IMG/VR virus record: IMGVR_UViG_3300042362_000084
Coordinates: 1-36,373 of that record
Source of the DNA: a virus
Reading direction: 5' to 3' (one strand)
Length of the DNA stretch: 36,373 nt
Made by a program: the position numbers and the translations under genes. Positions 12,113 to 22,175 of the stretch are shown in pieces. The number at the start of each line of letters is the position of its first letter. Position 1 is the stretch's first letter. The notes under the pieces were generated by a model. The model worked only from the letters and a program-made list of their open reading frames with translations. It was not told where the DNA came from and did no database searches.

Positions 12113-15100
12113 TACTGGCCCCTTTCTTTATTAACGAAATCCTGCATCTCATACAGTCTACGCATCAGTTCATTATTGCGTTGCTGTTCAGTAACCCCAC
12201 GAAGAGGGATACCAAGATACCTTGCCAGACCCAACTGGTCGGATGTTTCACCACTACGAGTAATACGTTCCAACTGTCCAAGCATTGGCAACAAGTTTGT
12301 TGCCGCATACTTTGCACCACTGTTGTTCTCATCAAACTCTCGACCAGTAAAGAACTGGCGTCCACCAGCAAGTTCTACAGGCACACGCAAACCAGGGTTA
12401 ACCATGCTTAACATCTTGCGTGGATTACCCAAGTCTTCAATTACTCTTTCTGTAGACATAAACGGCAAGTCCAAAGAAAGATAAGTACTGTCACCAACCT
12501 TGATTGGGTCACCACTCTTCATATATCCCGGCATCTGCTCATCGTCTTCTACACGGAAGTTCTTAGCAAAACGTTCGTAGATTACATACGGCCTAGGGTT
12601 GGTCCACTGTGTAACAATTTGAACTGGCAGGTTGCGGCTAACCCACGTCCAGAAAGGAATAACATTACGTACCGTATCATCAAGGATGGTTGGGTCATTA
12701 TAGTCAACCAAGAAACGGCGGGTACGGTTAAACGATTCAGTAAAATCGCCTCCCTTAACAGCCGAGTCATACGCCAACATAAACCGTGCAGACCCCTCAA
12801 CCCTTTGACCAAACTTGCGTGACGTACGCGTTGCCGCATTGTCTGTCAACAGGTTCTTACGCAAGTCGATAAACTCTGCGAAAGCATCGTCGGTTTTACC
12901 GCCACCCAAACCAAGAGTAACTTCTCCAGCAATCTTAGCAAGTACACGGTCCTCTTCAGGGATGGTCAACAACCACGAATCCAAAGTACCGCCACCCTTG
13001 ACGTGCTCGCCAAGAGAACGCCACATCTTCAAACCCTTACTCATATTCTTTACATCGGCACCAGCAGCAAACAACTGGAAGGTGTTGCTGATGGAGTTAC
13101 GAACGTGGAAACCAGGGCTCAGAGTAGCGTACGCCTTAAAGAAACCAGTGTAGTTACCCAAGAACCTGCTCAGTTCACGAACCGTAGCAGCATCGGTGAT
13201 GCGGTTTGTGTTTGCCATAATGTCACTCAGTTCCTTTGACACCGAATAGCTAGGCATGTTGAAACCATCGGAAACTACACGCCCCTCTGCCTTCAGAATG
13301 TCGTCTACAGCCTTACGGAAAGCTTCCGTTGCTGGCTTAAGAACTTTATCCACATACACACCAGCTTGAGCGTTATCAATATTTGATTTTGCTATCTGTA
13401 CAGCCTGTTGCTGAAGAGCGAAGCGTGTTTCAGCAGCAGAAGCGTTCAGCATTGCATTCCAAATAACAGCCTCGCCACCATCAGACAGCTCAACTGTGGC
13501 CAACTTAGAAAGAAGTTCACGGTTTCCGTTAATGATATCCAAAACATTTCTCATCCACTTCTCACGAGTAGAAGCTTTCTTTGCGGAATTCAAAGCAGCA
13601 ATATCACCCTTCTTTGGCATACTCTGTGTAAGCTGCTCAAGAAGAACCGAACGCTTCTTAAGCGCAGAAGCAGTTGTTTCCATATGGGAAACACCAGCGG
13701 TACTGAGTTCAACAGATGGGTCAAAATCATCTAGAGTTGCTCTAAGTTCTGCAGCAAACTCAAACACATCAAGCTTTGCTCCTGTTACTTCAGCTTGGGC
13801 TGCAAGAACATCTGCAGACGCACCAGCACGCTCAACATCCAAAGCTTCACGTACCGTTTTTACACGCTCACCAAGAGTCTTCAAATCATCAGACCATTGA
13901 GACATAACCCTGTACGTTTCATTCACCCTAGCAAAAGAAGGATTCAAAATAGCAGCATCAAACATCTTCGCAGTATCATTCAACAGCACACCCTGCAAAC
14001 CAAACAAAGCAATAGACGCCCTAACCTCTTCAGAAGCGTCACTCCATATTGTCGCACCACCCGGCTTTCTTAAATCAAAGAACAAATCACCACGCTTCTT
14101 TGACTTGCGAACATACTTTAACGGGTCAGCAAGCATATCCTGCACAGAAGGAACTGTATAAGTTCTTCCATTCAAAGTATAGTTCACTTCTTTGTTTGTC
14201 GACCAGAACGGAGTAGCAGTATCAAACTCTGCTCCAGCAGCCTTAGCTGCCTGGAGTTCCTTGTTGCGCATCTCCATAACAGCCTTACGGAAAGACAACT
14301 GAACTTCATCCGTTACCGTGGTAGTGCGTGCAGCAACAGTAGCAGCACGTTCAGCCGACTTTCTGAGATTCTTCGCAACGGATTCTTTATCCCTGTATGC
14401 GGCCATAGCCGCATCCTTGGCAAGTTCATTAGCTTTTTGAAGAACAGCATACGACGGGTTCTTTTCCCAAGCCCTTGTTAGTTCTGCTTTTCGAGCGTCT
14501 GCACCGCCACGAACTGTTGACCACTCTAAGGGTGCACCTGAAATGCTGGGATTAACTTTTTGTGCAGACGTAAAGTAATAAGCCAGCGTATTGTTAACAC
14601 TTTTATCAACTGGCACAGCTCGTTCACGCGTAATTAAATCGCCAGTTTCTGCGTCTTTGGGCGGCACTATGCCTGTTTCAATTTCTTTAATTACTTGCTC
14701 TGTGCGATAAGTAAAATCAGTAGAAAGAATATCAGGTTGCTCCGGGGCCAAACCAGACTTAATTTCAACTTCTTTTTCAAAACCTAATTTAGGCTTAGGA
14801 AGAACGTTGCGTTTTGCTTTAAGTTGAGCAGAAATATCTTCCCAATCAGAAAGCTTAATAGCGTCACTACCATCACCAGCAGTACCCTGAATAAGGATGC
14901 GAACCTTTTCTAAAGCAGCATTACGGGTTTCCTTAAACGAAACAAGAAGTCTATAGTCGATACCCTTTATTTCGTCCTGCATACGTATAATTTCGTTTTC
15001 CATTCTACGAATAGCAGCCTTCTTGCCGGGGCTCCAAGTAGCACCAGGCTGTTGAGACGCCTTGCCAATTGACTTTCTAAGTTCACCTATATTCTTAACA

Positions 15101-18100
15101 ATACCGGCACGTTGCTTATTTAAAGCAACCACCTCCAAACCTGCAAGCGGCACACTATACAGAGAATCCCATTCCGCTTTTGTAAACTTTAAAACACTTC
15201 CGTCAGGCATTGTGGCGAATACAGGAACAATGTCAAATTCAATATCTGCATTGGCTGTAATGCTGGGGGCGGAAACGCTTGCCTGTGTCTTTTCAATCTC
15301 AGCCTGAATCTGGCTACGCTTAAAATCAAATTCACTCTTCTTTGTTCTATCCCAAGCCTGTTTGCGCATGCCGTAAGCCTTGCGCATTTCTGCACTCTTA
15401 AACTGAACCTTGCCATCCTTCTGAACCACAAACGGCGTCATCAAAGTCTTAATACTTGAACGCTCATCCACATCGATTTGTGCAAGCTGGCGTTGAAGAG
15501 CATCAACCTTTTCAGCAACCATCTCAGGAGTATTAATAACAGCACCTTCGGCGTATCTTGGAACACGATTTGTTCCAATGATTACGCCATCGGTAAACTC
15601 TGCAAAGTTAACACCAGAAACCATATCCAAGAAGTTAACAATATCCTGGTCCTTCAAAGCGTTAGCATACCCAATGGTAGCCATAAGCCTTCTATGTTCA
15701 AGGACTGCCTCGCGAGAAACAACCATTTCTTTTGTGAAGCCAAGACCCTTAAGTTGTTCAACCGTAAGATTAGGGTTAGAGAAAGCGTCGGCAACTTCCC
15801 TAGCACGCGTAGCTGCGTCCGCAAGATTCGCTGCTTCTTCCTGCGCCTTAAAAGCTAAATTTGCACTCTTCTTGTATGCACCAGCAGCAGTAGGTCCAAG
15901 CTCCTCAACAATCTCACGTCCAATATCATCCTGGCGTGTAGAAATAACACTAGGACCTTCGATTACTTTTGCCCATTCAAGCAACTGAACAGCATAACTA
16001 GATGGTGTATTAGCAGAGCCATCAAGACTTCTAAAGAACTCATCAACATCCAAGTATCCGTCAGACATTTTCTTGAAGAAAATATAATGCCCCTGTGCAT
16101 CACTGATTTGCTGAGAAATGAAACCCCGGCTAATTACATCACCGTTTGTGGAATCAACAGTATCAAACATGCTGTTAATCCAACGGTAAACATCCGCTTC
16201 GGAAGACTCTCTCGAAAGAGGTCCACGAGCAGCCCGTGAAGCTGCCTTGCTTACACGATTGGATGTAGTAGTTGTACCCTTGTATGTTTCAACCAGAACA
16301 CCACGGGCAGGACCCTTGTTTGCCTTAATCGTTGGGTCTTTCTGCTTAGCCCAAGGTATAACGTATCTATCAAAGAAATCATTAAGACGCTCACTAGCTA
16401 CAGCCTTAGCCCCAGGTGTGTCCGCATTTCTTACAGCAGCCTCAAGTGTTGCGACATCAACACGCATGTCAGCAACATCAACAAGGTTCGCCATATTGCT
16501 ACCAATAAGTTCACGAAGAATTTCACCATCTTCACCACTCAAAGCCCTGTCCAGTTCCTGCCTAAACAAAACACCAACACCAACTTGTTCTTCTCTAGGA
16601 AGTTTTTTCATTTCGTTCAGCGTCTTTGTCCAACCAGCATAAAAATCAGCAAACTTCTGATTAGCAATATGCAGACGAGTAACCTTTTGGTCAAACTGTG
16701 AACCATACTGCTTAGATACTGTACGCATAATACCACGCCACATATCTTCCGACGGAATCAAACCATGACGACCAAGGATACCAGCAACAGCTTCAAACTT
16801 TGCTGTAGCATCAGAAACAGCCTGGTACCTTACAAGGTTTTCCGCCAAGTCTTCACGAACAGCACTTGCCTTCTTAGCCTTGTTGTACTGCCACCTCTTG
16901 TATTTATATGTAGAAGATTCTGAAACTTTCTGTTTAAGAATGTTCTGCATTTCGTTTTCATACTCGCCAATAATCTGTTGACGTGTTTTAGAAATAATCC
17001 CACCGGTTTCTTTACCCTGAAGAAGGTTTGCGGTTCTAGCATCAGAAACCTGAACAGAAGTACTGTCAAAAACATTACGCATTTGAGCAGCCTTAGATGC
17101 GATATCGTCGTAAACATTACCCAGTGTCAACCCTGTTCCAACGTTAACCTTTCCAGGTCCAGCAGGAAAAAGAAAACCAGGATTATCTAGGTACTCGTAA
17201 ATCCAAGGAACGTTTTCGAATGTTTCTTTAAACGTTGATGCACCATTTTCTAAAGCAATAACAATATCTTCTGTAAATTCCAAATCACGCCAACCATCAC
17301 CAAACTGCTTAGCAATTCCTTCATCAACAAAACGCACAACATCCGTGTACTCCTCAATAGTATTACGCATGGCTATAGCACCGTCATACTCGATACCTAA
17401 ACGACTACGCAAAGATTCTTCAGCATCCTTCGCCTGCTTAGAAGCCCTAGATGTAGCAATACGTGAAGCCTCGTCAAGGTCTGCTTCCTTCAAAGAAGAA
17501 ATCAAACGCTGATACACTTCCTGTGTTGCCTTAGGTAAATCCTCTAGTTTGGTGGCCTGATGAATACGAATATCCCTACCAATAGCGTGCATGGCTGCAG
17601 CACGAAGGTCAACAAGGTTGACATCTTTAGAACCTGTGTTTAAAACAATATCAAAGAACTGTTGCTCATTCATATCTGACACACGTGTGCGAGCTACACC
17701 ACCAAGACCAGCCTCGTTTGCTTCATTAAAAATCTGGTCAAAGAAATTTGCTGCTGCAATATCTTCCGCTGAAGAACCAGCGGGAAGTTGATTGCGCAAA
17801 AAGAGTCTAGTCTTACCCGTTACACCAACGGCTTCCGAAACAGCCTTCCCTTGCTTTTTAGTAGTAGAAGAAGCTTTAACTCCAAGAACATTACGCAGCT
17901 CATCAATAATGTCGTGTGCACTAGCAGAAACACGAGGAGACTTTCCATCAACAATAGAATCCCAAACACGTTCCAACTCGTTAGAGATAACCATAGTGGA
18001 CTCAATAGAGTCCATAGATTCCTTCATCTTGCGTTGTGCCTCAGCCGCAGACTCCTCGATACGACGCAAAGCGTCTTCAGCGTCAAGAACATCATAGCCT

Positions 18101-20106
18101 TCTTTTGTGGCCTGCAGTTGAAGTTCCTGCAGAACAGTAGACATCTGTTGAATGTCTTCAACCATTTGGTCGTATTCAGCGAGCACAGGACGGAGAGTTA
18201 CAGGGAAATCATCCGTCAAAGAATACAATGGTATATCTCGCGATGGTCCCCACAAAGAAGCCAAACGATTCTTCGCTTGTGCAAGCTCATCTGCTTTACG
18301 TGCCACATCATCAAGCATGTCATACAAATACTTAGACATATCCTCAGCGAGACGCTGTGATGTTGCAAGACCGTTCTTTACCCGGTCTGCCTCTGCACGC
18401 ACACCATCAACCAAATCTGTAATAGATTTTCTGAACCCCTGCTCAACACCTTCAAGAATATTTGTCTGCTCATCAAGCGTTGTGCGAGCAAAAGCAACAG
18501 CATCATCATCAATTTCTAATTGACGCACACGCTGTTCTTCGATTCGACGGAAGAAACCGGTATCACGCAACTGCTTGTTGCGCTCAATAATACCAATCTC
18601 TTCGGAAGTGTCTGCGACGTAACGGCGCATAACTTCCGCAATGTCTGTTTCAAAGAAATCAAAATCAAGCTTACCCTCTTCACGGGCGATACGGTTCAGT
18701 GTATCAATGTTAAGGTCCTGCTTCTTTAATACAACACCAAACCATTTTTTACCTTCACGAAGAGCGCGCGGCGTAAAAGCATTAGGAGAAGCAAAAGGGT
18801 CATCCAAATAAATTTCGCGAACACTTTCAGCATTCGGATTGCTAGAATTAACCCAACGCTTAGCATCATCAGAAGCAACACGAGGGAAATAGTTTTCCGT
18901 CTTACCAATCTCTGCAGCCTCGTCAGCATCCAACCATCGAGCACTAACATCATCCCACTTGCTGTCTAAGTATGAACGCCAAACGTCATAAGCACGTTTT
19001 TCGGCGTCTGTAGCGGTAGCAAGTTTAGTAGGGTCTTCCAACAACCTGTATACGCTACTACGATACGAAGGCAGGTCTGCTTCCTGTGAACGCAGAATGG
19101 CCATCAACTCCTGCTCAAGTGCCTGCTGTGCAGTAGCACGAGCAGCACGTTGCTTAGGAATAATATCAAACAACTTGAGAGCGTCAGCAGCATCATCTGG
19201 ATTCAGTTGGTTTCTAGCCAACTTCAAACGCATATCCAAAAAGTCCTTAGGCATAGACATCTTCTGAAGATAATTTCCAAGACGTGTATCCGTAATAGCC
19301 ATACGTGTTTTAGCGAGGGTTGCTTCACCAATCTCACCAATAGTTCCAGTTAACGGTATACGAAGACCACCGCTTTCCTTAAAGATGCGCTTACCAAACA
19401 GATACACACCAAACTTGTTTGCGCCTACACGCTGGAGAATTTCGTTGCCGTTAGCGACGTTACGCAAAGCGGAACGACCCTCACGCGCAACCGCGGCAGA
19501 CAACGCCTTATCACCAGTGTCTTTAAGAATTGTTTGACCGAGCTTTACACGACCAGCATAACCAGCACCCTTTACAAGACCAGTACCAGCACCAAATGTA
19601 GCATACGTTAACGGGTCAAGAGCAACGTCACCAACAAATCCAATAGCACGGTCAACCCATTTGCTGCCCGTATTAATCTTGAATGCTTTACCAAACCCAA
19701 ACTGGGAATCCTTAACCTGCTTAGTAAAATCACCAAAGCTAGCTTTTGTGCTGGCGTTACCATCAAGATAGTCTGTCAACTCTCGAGCACCCGAAACAAC
19801 AACACGACCCGGAACAGCAAAAGCCTCAAGCCCCTTAAGAGCTGCTTTCGTTACGGGGTTACCAAGAGCAGTGCCCCAAAATCCGCTAGGTTGACCACCG
19901 CTAGAACCATTAGCAATAGCCTCAATCTGTTGACGCAACTGAGGATTCTGAATAGCGAACCTATTAGCAGCCCTGCCCAGTTTAATAGACTCAGCAGAAG
20001 GAGTTGAAGACGTAGGGTTAAGACCCCCAGATGGGGTCGTACCACGGGACTGTACCTGCCCAAGACGGGCGGTAATAGCCCGCATATCATTATACGGATT
20101 AGCCAT
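12112..20106 (-). CDS. Giant internal virion / DNA-ejection protein (2664 aa)
   Basis: 2664 residues, the longest gene by far (22% of the window). ATG at 20106 lies one base after ATAGGGT. The N-terminus (to about 200) is Gly/Ala-rich with hydrophobic segments (GFVGDVALDPLTYATFGAG, partial). Residues 300-2200 are mostly long charged helices with coiled-coil character. A segment NYFPRVASDDAKRW and, near the C-terminus, FHVRNSISNTFQ, RRFLVDYNDPT and RNVIPFWTWVSRNLP resemble conserved parts of large phage polyvalent and internal virion proteins. By analogy with T7 gp15/gp16 it may extend a conduit through the host envelope. I see no lysozyme or MuF motif. Structural role likely; domain details unsure. 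Confidence 0.75.
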   Translation of the reverse strand: MANPYNDMRAITARLGQVQSRGTTPSGGLNPTSSTPSAESIKLGRAANRFAIQNPQLRQQIEAIANGSSGGQPSGFWGTALGNPVTKAALKGLEAFAVPGRVVVSGARELTDYLDGNASTKASFGDFTKQVKDSQFGFGKAFKINTGSKWVDRAIGFVGDVALDPLTYATFGAGTGLVKGAGYAGRVKLGQTILKDTGDKALSAAVAREGRSALRNVANGNEILQRVGANKFGVYLFGKRIFKESGGLRIPLTGTIGEIGEATLAKTRMAITDTRLGNYLQKMSMPKDFLDMRLKLARNQLNPDDAADALKLFDIIPKQRAARATAQQALEQELMAILRSQEADLPSYRSSVYRLLEDPTKLATATDAEKRAYDVWRSYLDSKWDDVSARWLDADEAAEIGKTENYFPRVASDDAKRWVNSSNPNAESVREIYLDDPFASPNAFTPRALREGKKWFGVVLKKQDLNIDTLNRIAREEGKLDFDFFETDIAEVMRRYVADTSEEIGIIERNKQLRDTGFFRRIEEQRVRQLEIDDDAVAFARTTLDEQTNILEGVEQGFRKSITDLVDGVRAEADRVKNGLATSQRLAEDMSKYLYDMLDDVARKADELAQAKNRLASLWGPSRDIPLYSLTDDFPVTLRPVLAEYDQMVEDIQQMSTVLQELQLQATKEGYDVLDAEDALRRIEESAAEAQRKMKESMDSIESTMVISNELERVWDSIVDGKSPRVSASAHDIIDELRNVLGVKASSTTKKQGKAVSEAVGVTGKTRLFLRNQLPAGSSAEDIAAANFFDQIFNEANEAGLGGVARTRVSDMNEQQFFDIVLNTGSKDVNLVDLRAAAMHAIGRDIRIHQATKLEDLPKATQEVYQRLISSLKEADLDEASRIATSRASKQAKDAEESLRSRLGIEYDGAIAMRNTIEEYTDVVRFVDEGIAKQFGDGWRDLEFTEDIVIALENGASTFKETFENVPWIYEYLDNPGFLFPAGPGKVNVGTGLTLGNVYDDIASKAAQMRNVFDSTSVQVSDARTANLLQGKETGGIISKTRQQIIGEYENEMQNILKQKVSESSTYKYKRWQYNKAKKASAVREDLAENLVRYQAVSDATAKFEAVAGILGRHGLIPSEDMWRGIMRTVSKQYGSQFDQKVTRLHIANQKFADFYAGWTKTLNEMKKLPREEQVGVGVLFRQELDRALSGEDGEILRELIGSNMANLVDVADMRVDVATLEAAVRNADTPGAKAVASERLNDFFDRYVIPWAKQKDPTIKANKGPARGVLVETYKGTTTTSNRVSKAASRAARGPLSRESSEADVYRWINSMFDTVDSTNGDVISRGFISQQISDAQGHYIFFKKMSDGYLDVDEFFRSLDGSANTPSSYAVQLLEWAKVIEGPSVISTRQDDIGREIVEELGPTAAGAYKKSANLAFKAQEEAANLADAATRAREVADAFSNPNLTVEQLKGLGFTKEMVVSREAVLEHRRLMATIGYANALKDQDIVNFLDMVSGVNFAEFTDGVIIGTNRVPRYAEGAVINTPEMVAEKVDALQRQLAQIDVDERSSIKTLMTPFVVQKDGKVQFKSAEMRKAYGMRKQAWDRTKKSEFDFKRSQIQAEIEKTQASVSAPSITANADIEFDIVPVFATMPDGSVLKFTKAEWDSLYSVPLAGLEVVALNKQRAGIVKNIGELRKSIGKASQQPGATWSPGKKAAIRRMENEIIRMQDEIKGIDYRLLVSFKETRNAALEKVRILIQGTAGDGSDAIKLSDWEDISAQLKAKRNVLPKPKLGFEKEVEIKSGLAPEQPDILSTDFTYRTEQVIKEIETGIVPPKDAETGDLITRERAVPVDKSVNNTLAYYFTSAQKVNPSISGAPLEWSTVRGGADARKAELTRAWEKNPSYAVLQKANELAKDAAMAAYRDKESVAKNLRKSAERAATVAARTTTVTDEVQLSFRKAVMEMRNKELQAAKAAGAEFDTATPFWSTNKEVNYTLNGRTYTVPSVQDMLADPLKYVRKSKKRGDLFFDLRKPGGATIWSDASEEVRASIALFGLQGVLLNDTAKMFDAAILNPSFARVNETYRVMSQWSDDLKTLGERVKTVREALDVERAGASADVLAAQAEVTGAKLDVFEFAAELRATLDDFDPSVELSTAGVSHMETTASALKKRSVLLEQLTQSMPKKGDIAALNSAKKASTREKWMRNVLDIINGNRELLSKLATVELSDGGEAVIWNAMLNASAAETRFALQQQAVQIAKSNIDNAQAGVYVDKVLKPATEAFRKAVDDILKAEGRVVSDGFNMPSYSVSKELSDIMANTNRITDAATVRELSRFLGNYTGFFKAYATLSPGFHVRNSISNTFQLFAAGADVKNMSKGLKMWRSLGEHVKGGGTLDSWLLTIPEEDRVLAKIAGEVTLGLGGGKTDDAFAEFIDLRKNLLTDNAATRTSRKFGQRVEGSARFMLAYDSAVKGGDFTESFNRTRRFLVDYNDPTILDDTVRNVIPFWTWVSRNLPVQIVTQWTNPRPYVIYERFAKNFRVEDDEQMPGYMKSGDPIKVGDSTYLSLDLPFMSTERVIEDLGNPRKMLSMVNPGLRVPVELAGGRQFFTGREFDENNSGAKYAATNLLPMLGQLERITRSGETSDQLGLARYLGIPLRGVTEQQRNNELMRRLYEMQDFVNKERGQ

Positions 20107-20127
20107 ACCCTATGTGAGAATCGTTAC
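20104..20127 (-). promoter_or_regulatory. Start-abutting element (GTAACGA..ATAGGGT-ATG), upstream of the giant gene
   Basis: Minus strand: GTAACGATTCTCAC followed by ATAGGGTATG. The TAA is also the stop codon of the upstream gene and the ATG starts the next. It is one of five similar elements, lacking the first T of TATAGGG seen in the others. AGGG may act as a ribosome binding site. Confidence 0.6.
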
Positions 20128-21011
20128 TTCGTGCCAGCAATGAACTGCAACAGGGCAGAAGCTTGGTCCGTAAACGGTGTACGACCAGACTTGGCAGCCC
20201 GGTTAAAGGCACCTTCCTGAACAGCCTCAGCACGCATCTCGTCATAACGCTTCTGATTCTGTATATTGGCGCGCCTCCACATGGCTCTAGAAACATCATC
20301 AAAATCTTTTTGAGTTGCTGGAGTTTTAGAATATTTTTCCTTAAGAATTTCACGAGCGGCTTTACGGTTTTGCGCATCAAACTGTGTACTCACAAACGGC
20401 ATATCAGCAACAAGCTCATTGGCCTCTGCATTAATATCTTTAGAAGTTTTTGTTTTATCAGAAAGGTTTTTTTGAGCCGAACGATAAGCATAATCAGCAC
20501 TACCCAATTTCTTTTCTGATTCTTTTGAAGATTTCAAAAATCCAGAATACAGCTTTTGTTCTTTTTCACTTAAAGGAACATCGCCAGGTGTGTAAACCTC
20601 ATTGGGATTACGTAAACCAGCCTTTGTAAATACATTAGAACTCTTTGTCTTTCCGCGTTCCGTACTCATCTCTCGACCCATAGCAATCAGCTGGTCATCA
20701 GTGTAGCCAGAGTCTGTTTTAACCGCAGGGTCCAAAGCGTTGATTTGTGCCTCAATCTGATAAGGGTTCATACCCTGGTCAACGTAATCCATTACAGCAC
20801 GAACCGCAGGTGGAGTGCTGGGGTCATTAGCGAACTGTTCATAAATAACACCAGAACTTCCACCACCCATACCGTAGTATGGGTCAAGTACACCAGCCAA
20901 AGCAAGAATAACCGGGTCGGTAAGATTGTTTCCGATAGAAGAAACATTTTTGTTTCCACCCTTTGCTTGCGACATCAACTGTGCAAGCATATTAATTATT
21001 TCAGTACTCAT
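20124..21011 (-). CDS. Putative internal virion protein (295 aa)
   Basis: 295 residues. The start at 21011 (MSTEIINMLAQLMSQAKGG) follows CGAGGATAATA; an upstream in-frame ATG at 21053 lies inside the preceding gene. The N-terminus is small and Gly-rich (YGMGGGSSG), the rest charged and helical (EKEQKLYSGFLKSSKESEKK; KAAREILKEKYSK). This resembles small internal core proteins next to the large ejection protein in podoviruses. No enzymatic motif. The assignment rests on position and composition. Confidence 0.7.
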   Translation of the reverse strand: MSTEIINMLAQLMSQAKGGNKNVSSIGNNLTDPVILALAGVLDPYYGMGGGSSGVIYEQFANDPSTPPAVRAVMDYVDQGMNPYQIEAQINALDPAVKTDSGYTDDQLIAMGREMSTERGKTKSSNVFTKAGLRNPNEVYTPGDVPLSEKEQKLYSGFLKSSKESEKKLGSADYAYRSAQKNLSDKTKTSKDINAEANELVADMPFVSTQFDAQNRKAAREILKEKYSKTPATQKDFDDVSRAMWRRANIQNQKRYDEMRAEAVQEGAFNRAAKSGRTPFTDQASALLQFIAGTK

Positions 21012-21012
21012 A

Positions 21013-21732
21013 TTATCCTCGATTCCCCATTGCCTGTAAAAGCATCTGTACAATAGCGTTACGGTTAGGTGCTTGCTTGCCCATCAACCTTGCACCAGTG
21101 CCAAACACGCTTCCTTGAAGTTGATTTAGCAAATCAGAACGTTGCTGACCAGCATCAGCAATCATGCCCTGCTGGTTGGCTGTATTAAAACCACCGAGAG
21201 TGTCAGCAATATTCTGGAAAGCCGTAGCCTGGCCGGTGTTCTGTGCATTAATAGCAGCAGCATACTGCCGCAGCGGGTCTTGCTGTACACCTTGCGACTG
21301 CAACAAAGTAGCAAGTTCGGGTGTTGTCTGTGTATTCTGTGCCTGGAAATTGGCAAAAGGATTTGTTTGGGCCTGAAGAGTTCTTGTCAAACTATCCATA
21401 CTCGAGTTGATTCCTTCTTGAGACATTGCGCTTAGCTGCTGCAATGCTTTAAGCATGTTCGAATACTGGGAACCACCTTTTCCACGTCCTTTTGTCGGGT
21501 CTTCCTTTAACTTGTTTAATTCATCCTGGGTTGGCATTGCTGCACTTTCGTCAGTAATACCCAAAATTCTCTTAACAGTTTCAGCAGGTGCACCCTGAAG
21601 ATTCCTTACGTATTTTGCATTAGGGTTTGCATTAGATGCGGTGGCATTACCCGGCTGACCATAATCGGAATCGGGTACAAAACTATAAATAGGTTTTCCG
21701 TCAGCATCATATCCAATAATTCCTCTACCCAT
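21013..21732 (-). CDS. Putative internal virion protein, Gln/Asn-rich (239 aa)
   Basis: 239 residues from ATG at 21732, with TTGGGAGGATAAA upstream; longer in-frame starts lie inside the neighbouring gene. After a short N-terminal motif (GRGIIGYDADGKPIYSF) the protein is rich in Gln, Asn, Ala and Thr (LQAQTNPFANFQAQNTQTT), typical of virion internal or tail-associated proteins. The C-terminus is helical. Family not recognised; virion role inferred from position. Confidence 0.7.
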   Translation of the reverse strand: MGRGIIGYDADGKPIYSFVPDSDYGQPGNATASNANPNAKYVRNLQGAPAETVKRILGITDESAAMPTQDELNKLKEDPTKGRGKGGSQYSNMLKALQQLSAMSQEGINSSMDSLTRTLQAQTNPFANFQAQNTQTTPELATLLQSQGVQQDPLRQYAAAINAQNTGQATAFQNIADTLGGFNTANQQGMIADAGQQRSDLLNQLQGSVFGTGARLMGKQAPNRNAIVQMLLQAMGNRG

Positions 21733-21733
21733 T

Positions 21734-22174
21734 TTATCCTCCCAAAAACGGCTTAAACGCCGATAGTGTTGCAGCAGCCTGTGCAATGGCTGCTTGTTTT
21801 TGTGATTCCAACTCTGCAATTTGTTGGTCATACTCGGCACGAGTCTGCCTATCTTCCAACTGTAACTGCTGCATTTCCTCATCCTGTGCCCGATTCAAAT
21901 CAGCCATATCCTGAAACTGCTTCGTAGCAAAATCCGTCATACCCCGCTGAAAAATACCAGACTTAACACTAGGACCAGCCAAACCACGCTTAGTGAACGA
22001 ACCAATAACCCCGGGTGTTTGCCTCTCATAACCCTGTTGAAGGTCAAACTTTTTACGTGACCCACGCTGCTGAGACAGAAACTGGGCATACGCATTCTGC
22101 GCAGTTTTCGCACCATAGGTGCTGCCAGCTGCGCGCTTACGTCGGTTATACCCCATATAGTCAAAATCTGCCAT
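21734..22174 (-). CDS. Putative small internal virion protein (146 aa)
   Basis: 146 residues. The N-terminal 50 are basic (YNRRKRAAGSTYGAK), the C-terminal 60 a coiled coil (QDEEMQQLQLEDRQTRAEYD; QQIAELESQKQAAIAQAAAT), ending FKPFLGG. It lies between the fibre region and the internal virion genes. The size and coiled coil suit an internal core or tail-chamber protein, but the family is not recognised. Confidence 0.65.
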   Translation of the reverse strand: MADFDYMGYNRRKRAAGSTYGAKTAQNAYAQFLSQQRGSRKKFDLQQGYERQTPGVIGSFTKRGLAGPSVKSGIFQRGMTDFATKQFQDMADLNRAQDEEMQQLQLEDRQTRAEYDQQIAELESQKQAAIAQAAATLSAFKPFLGG

Positions 22175-22175
22175 A

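Noticed and set aside
13496-18523. Several 100-190 residue plus-strand open frames inside the giant gene
   Set aside because: All lie antisense to one continuous coding frame and lack ribosome sites or known motifs.
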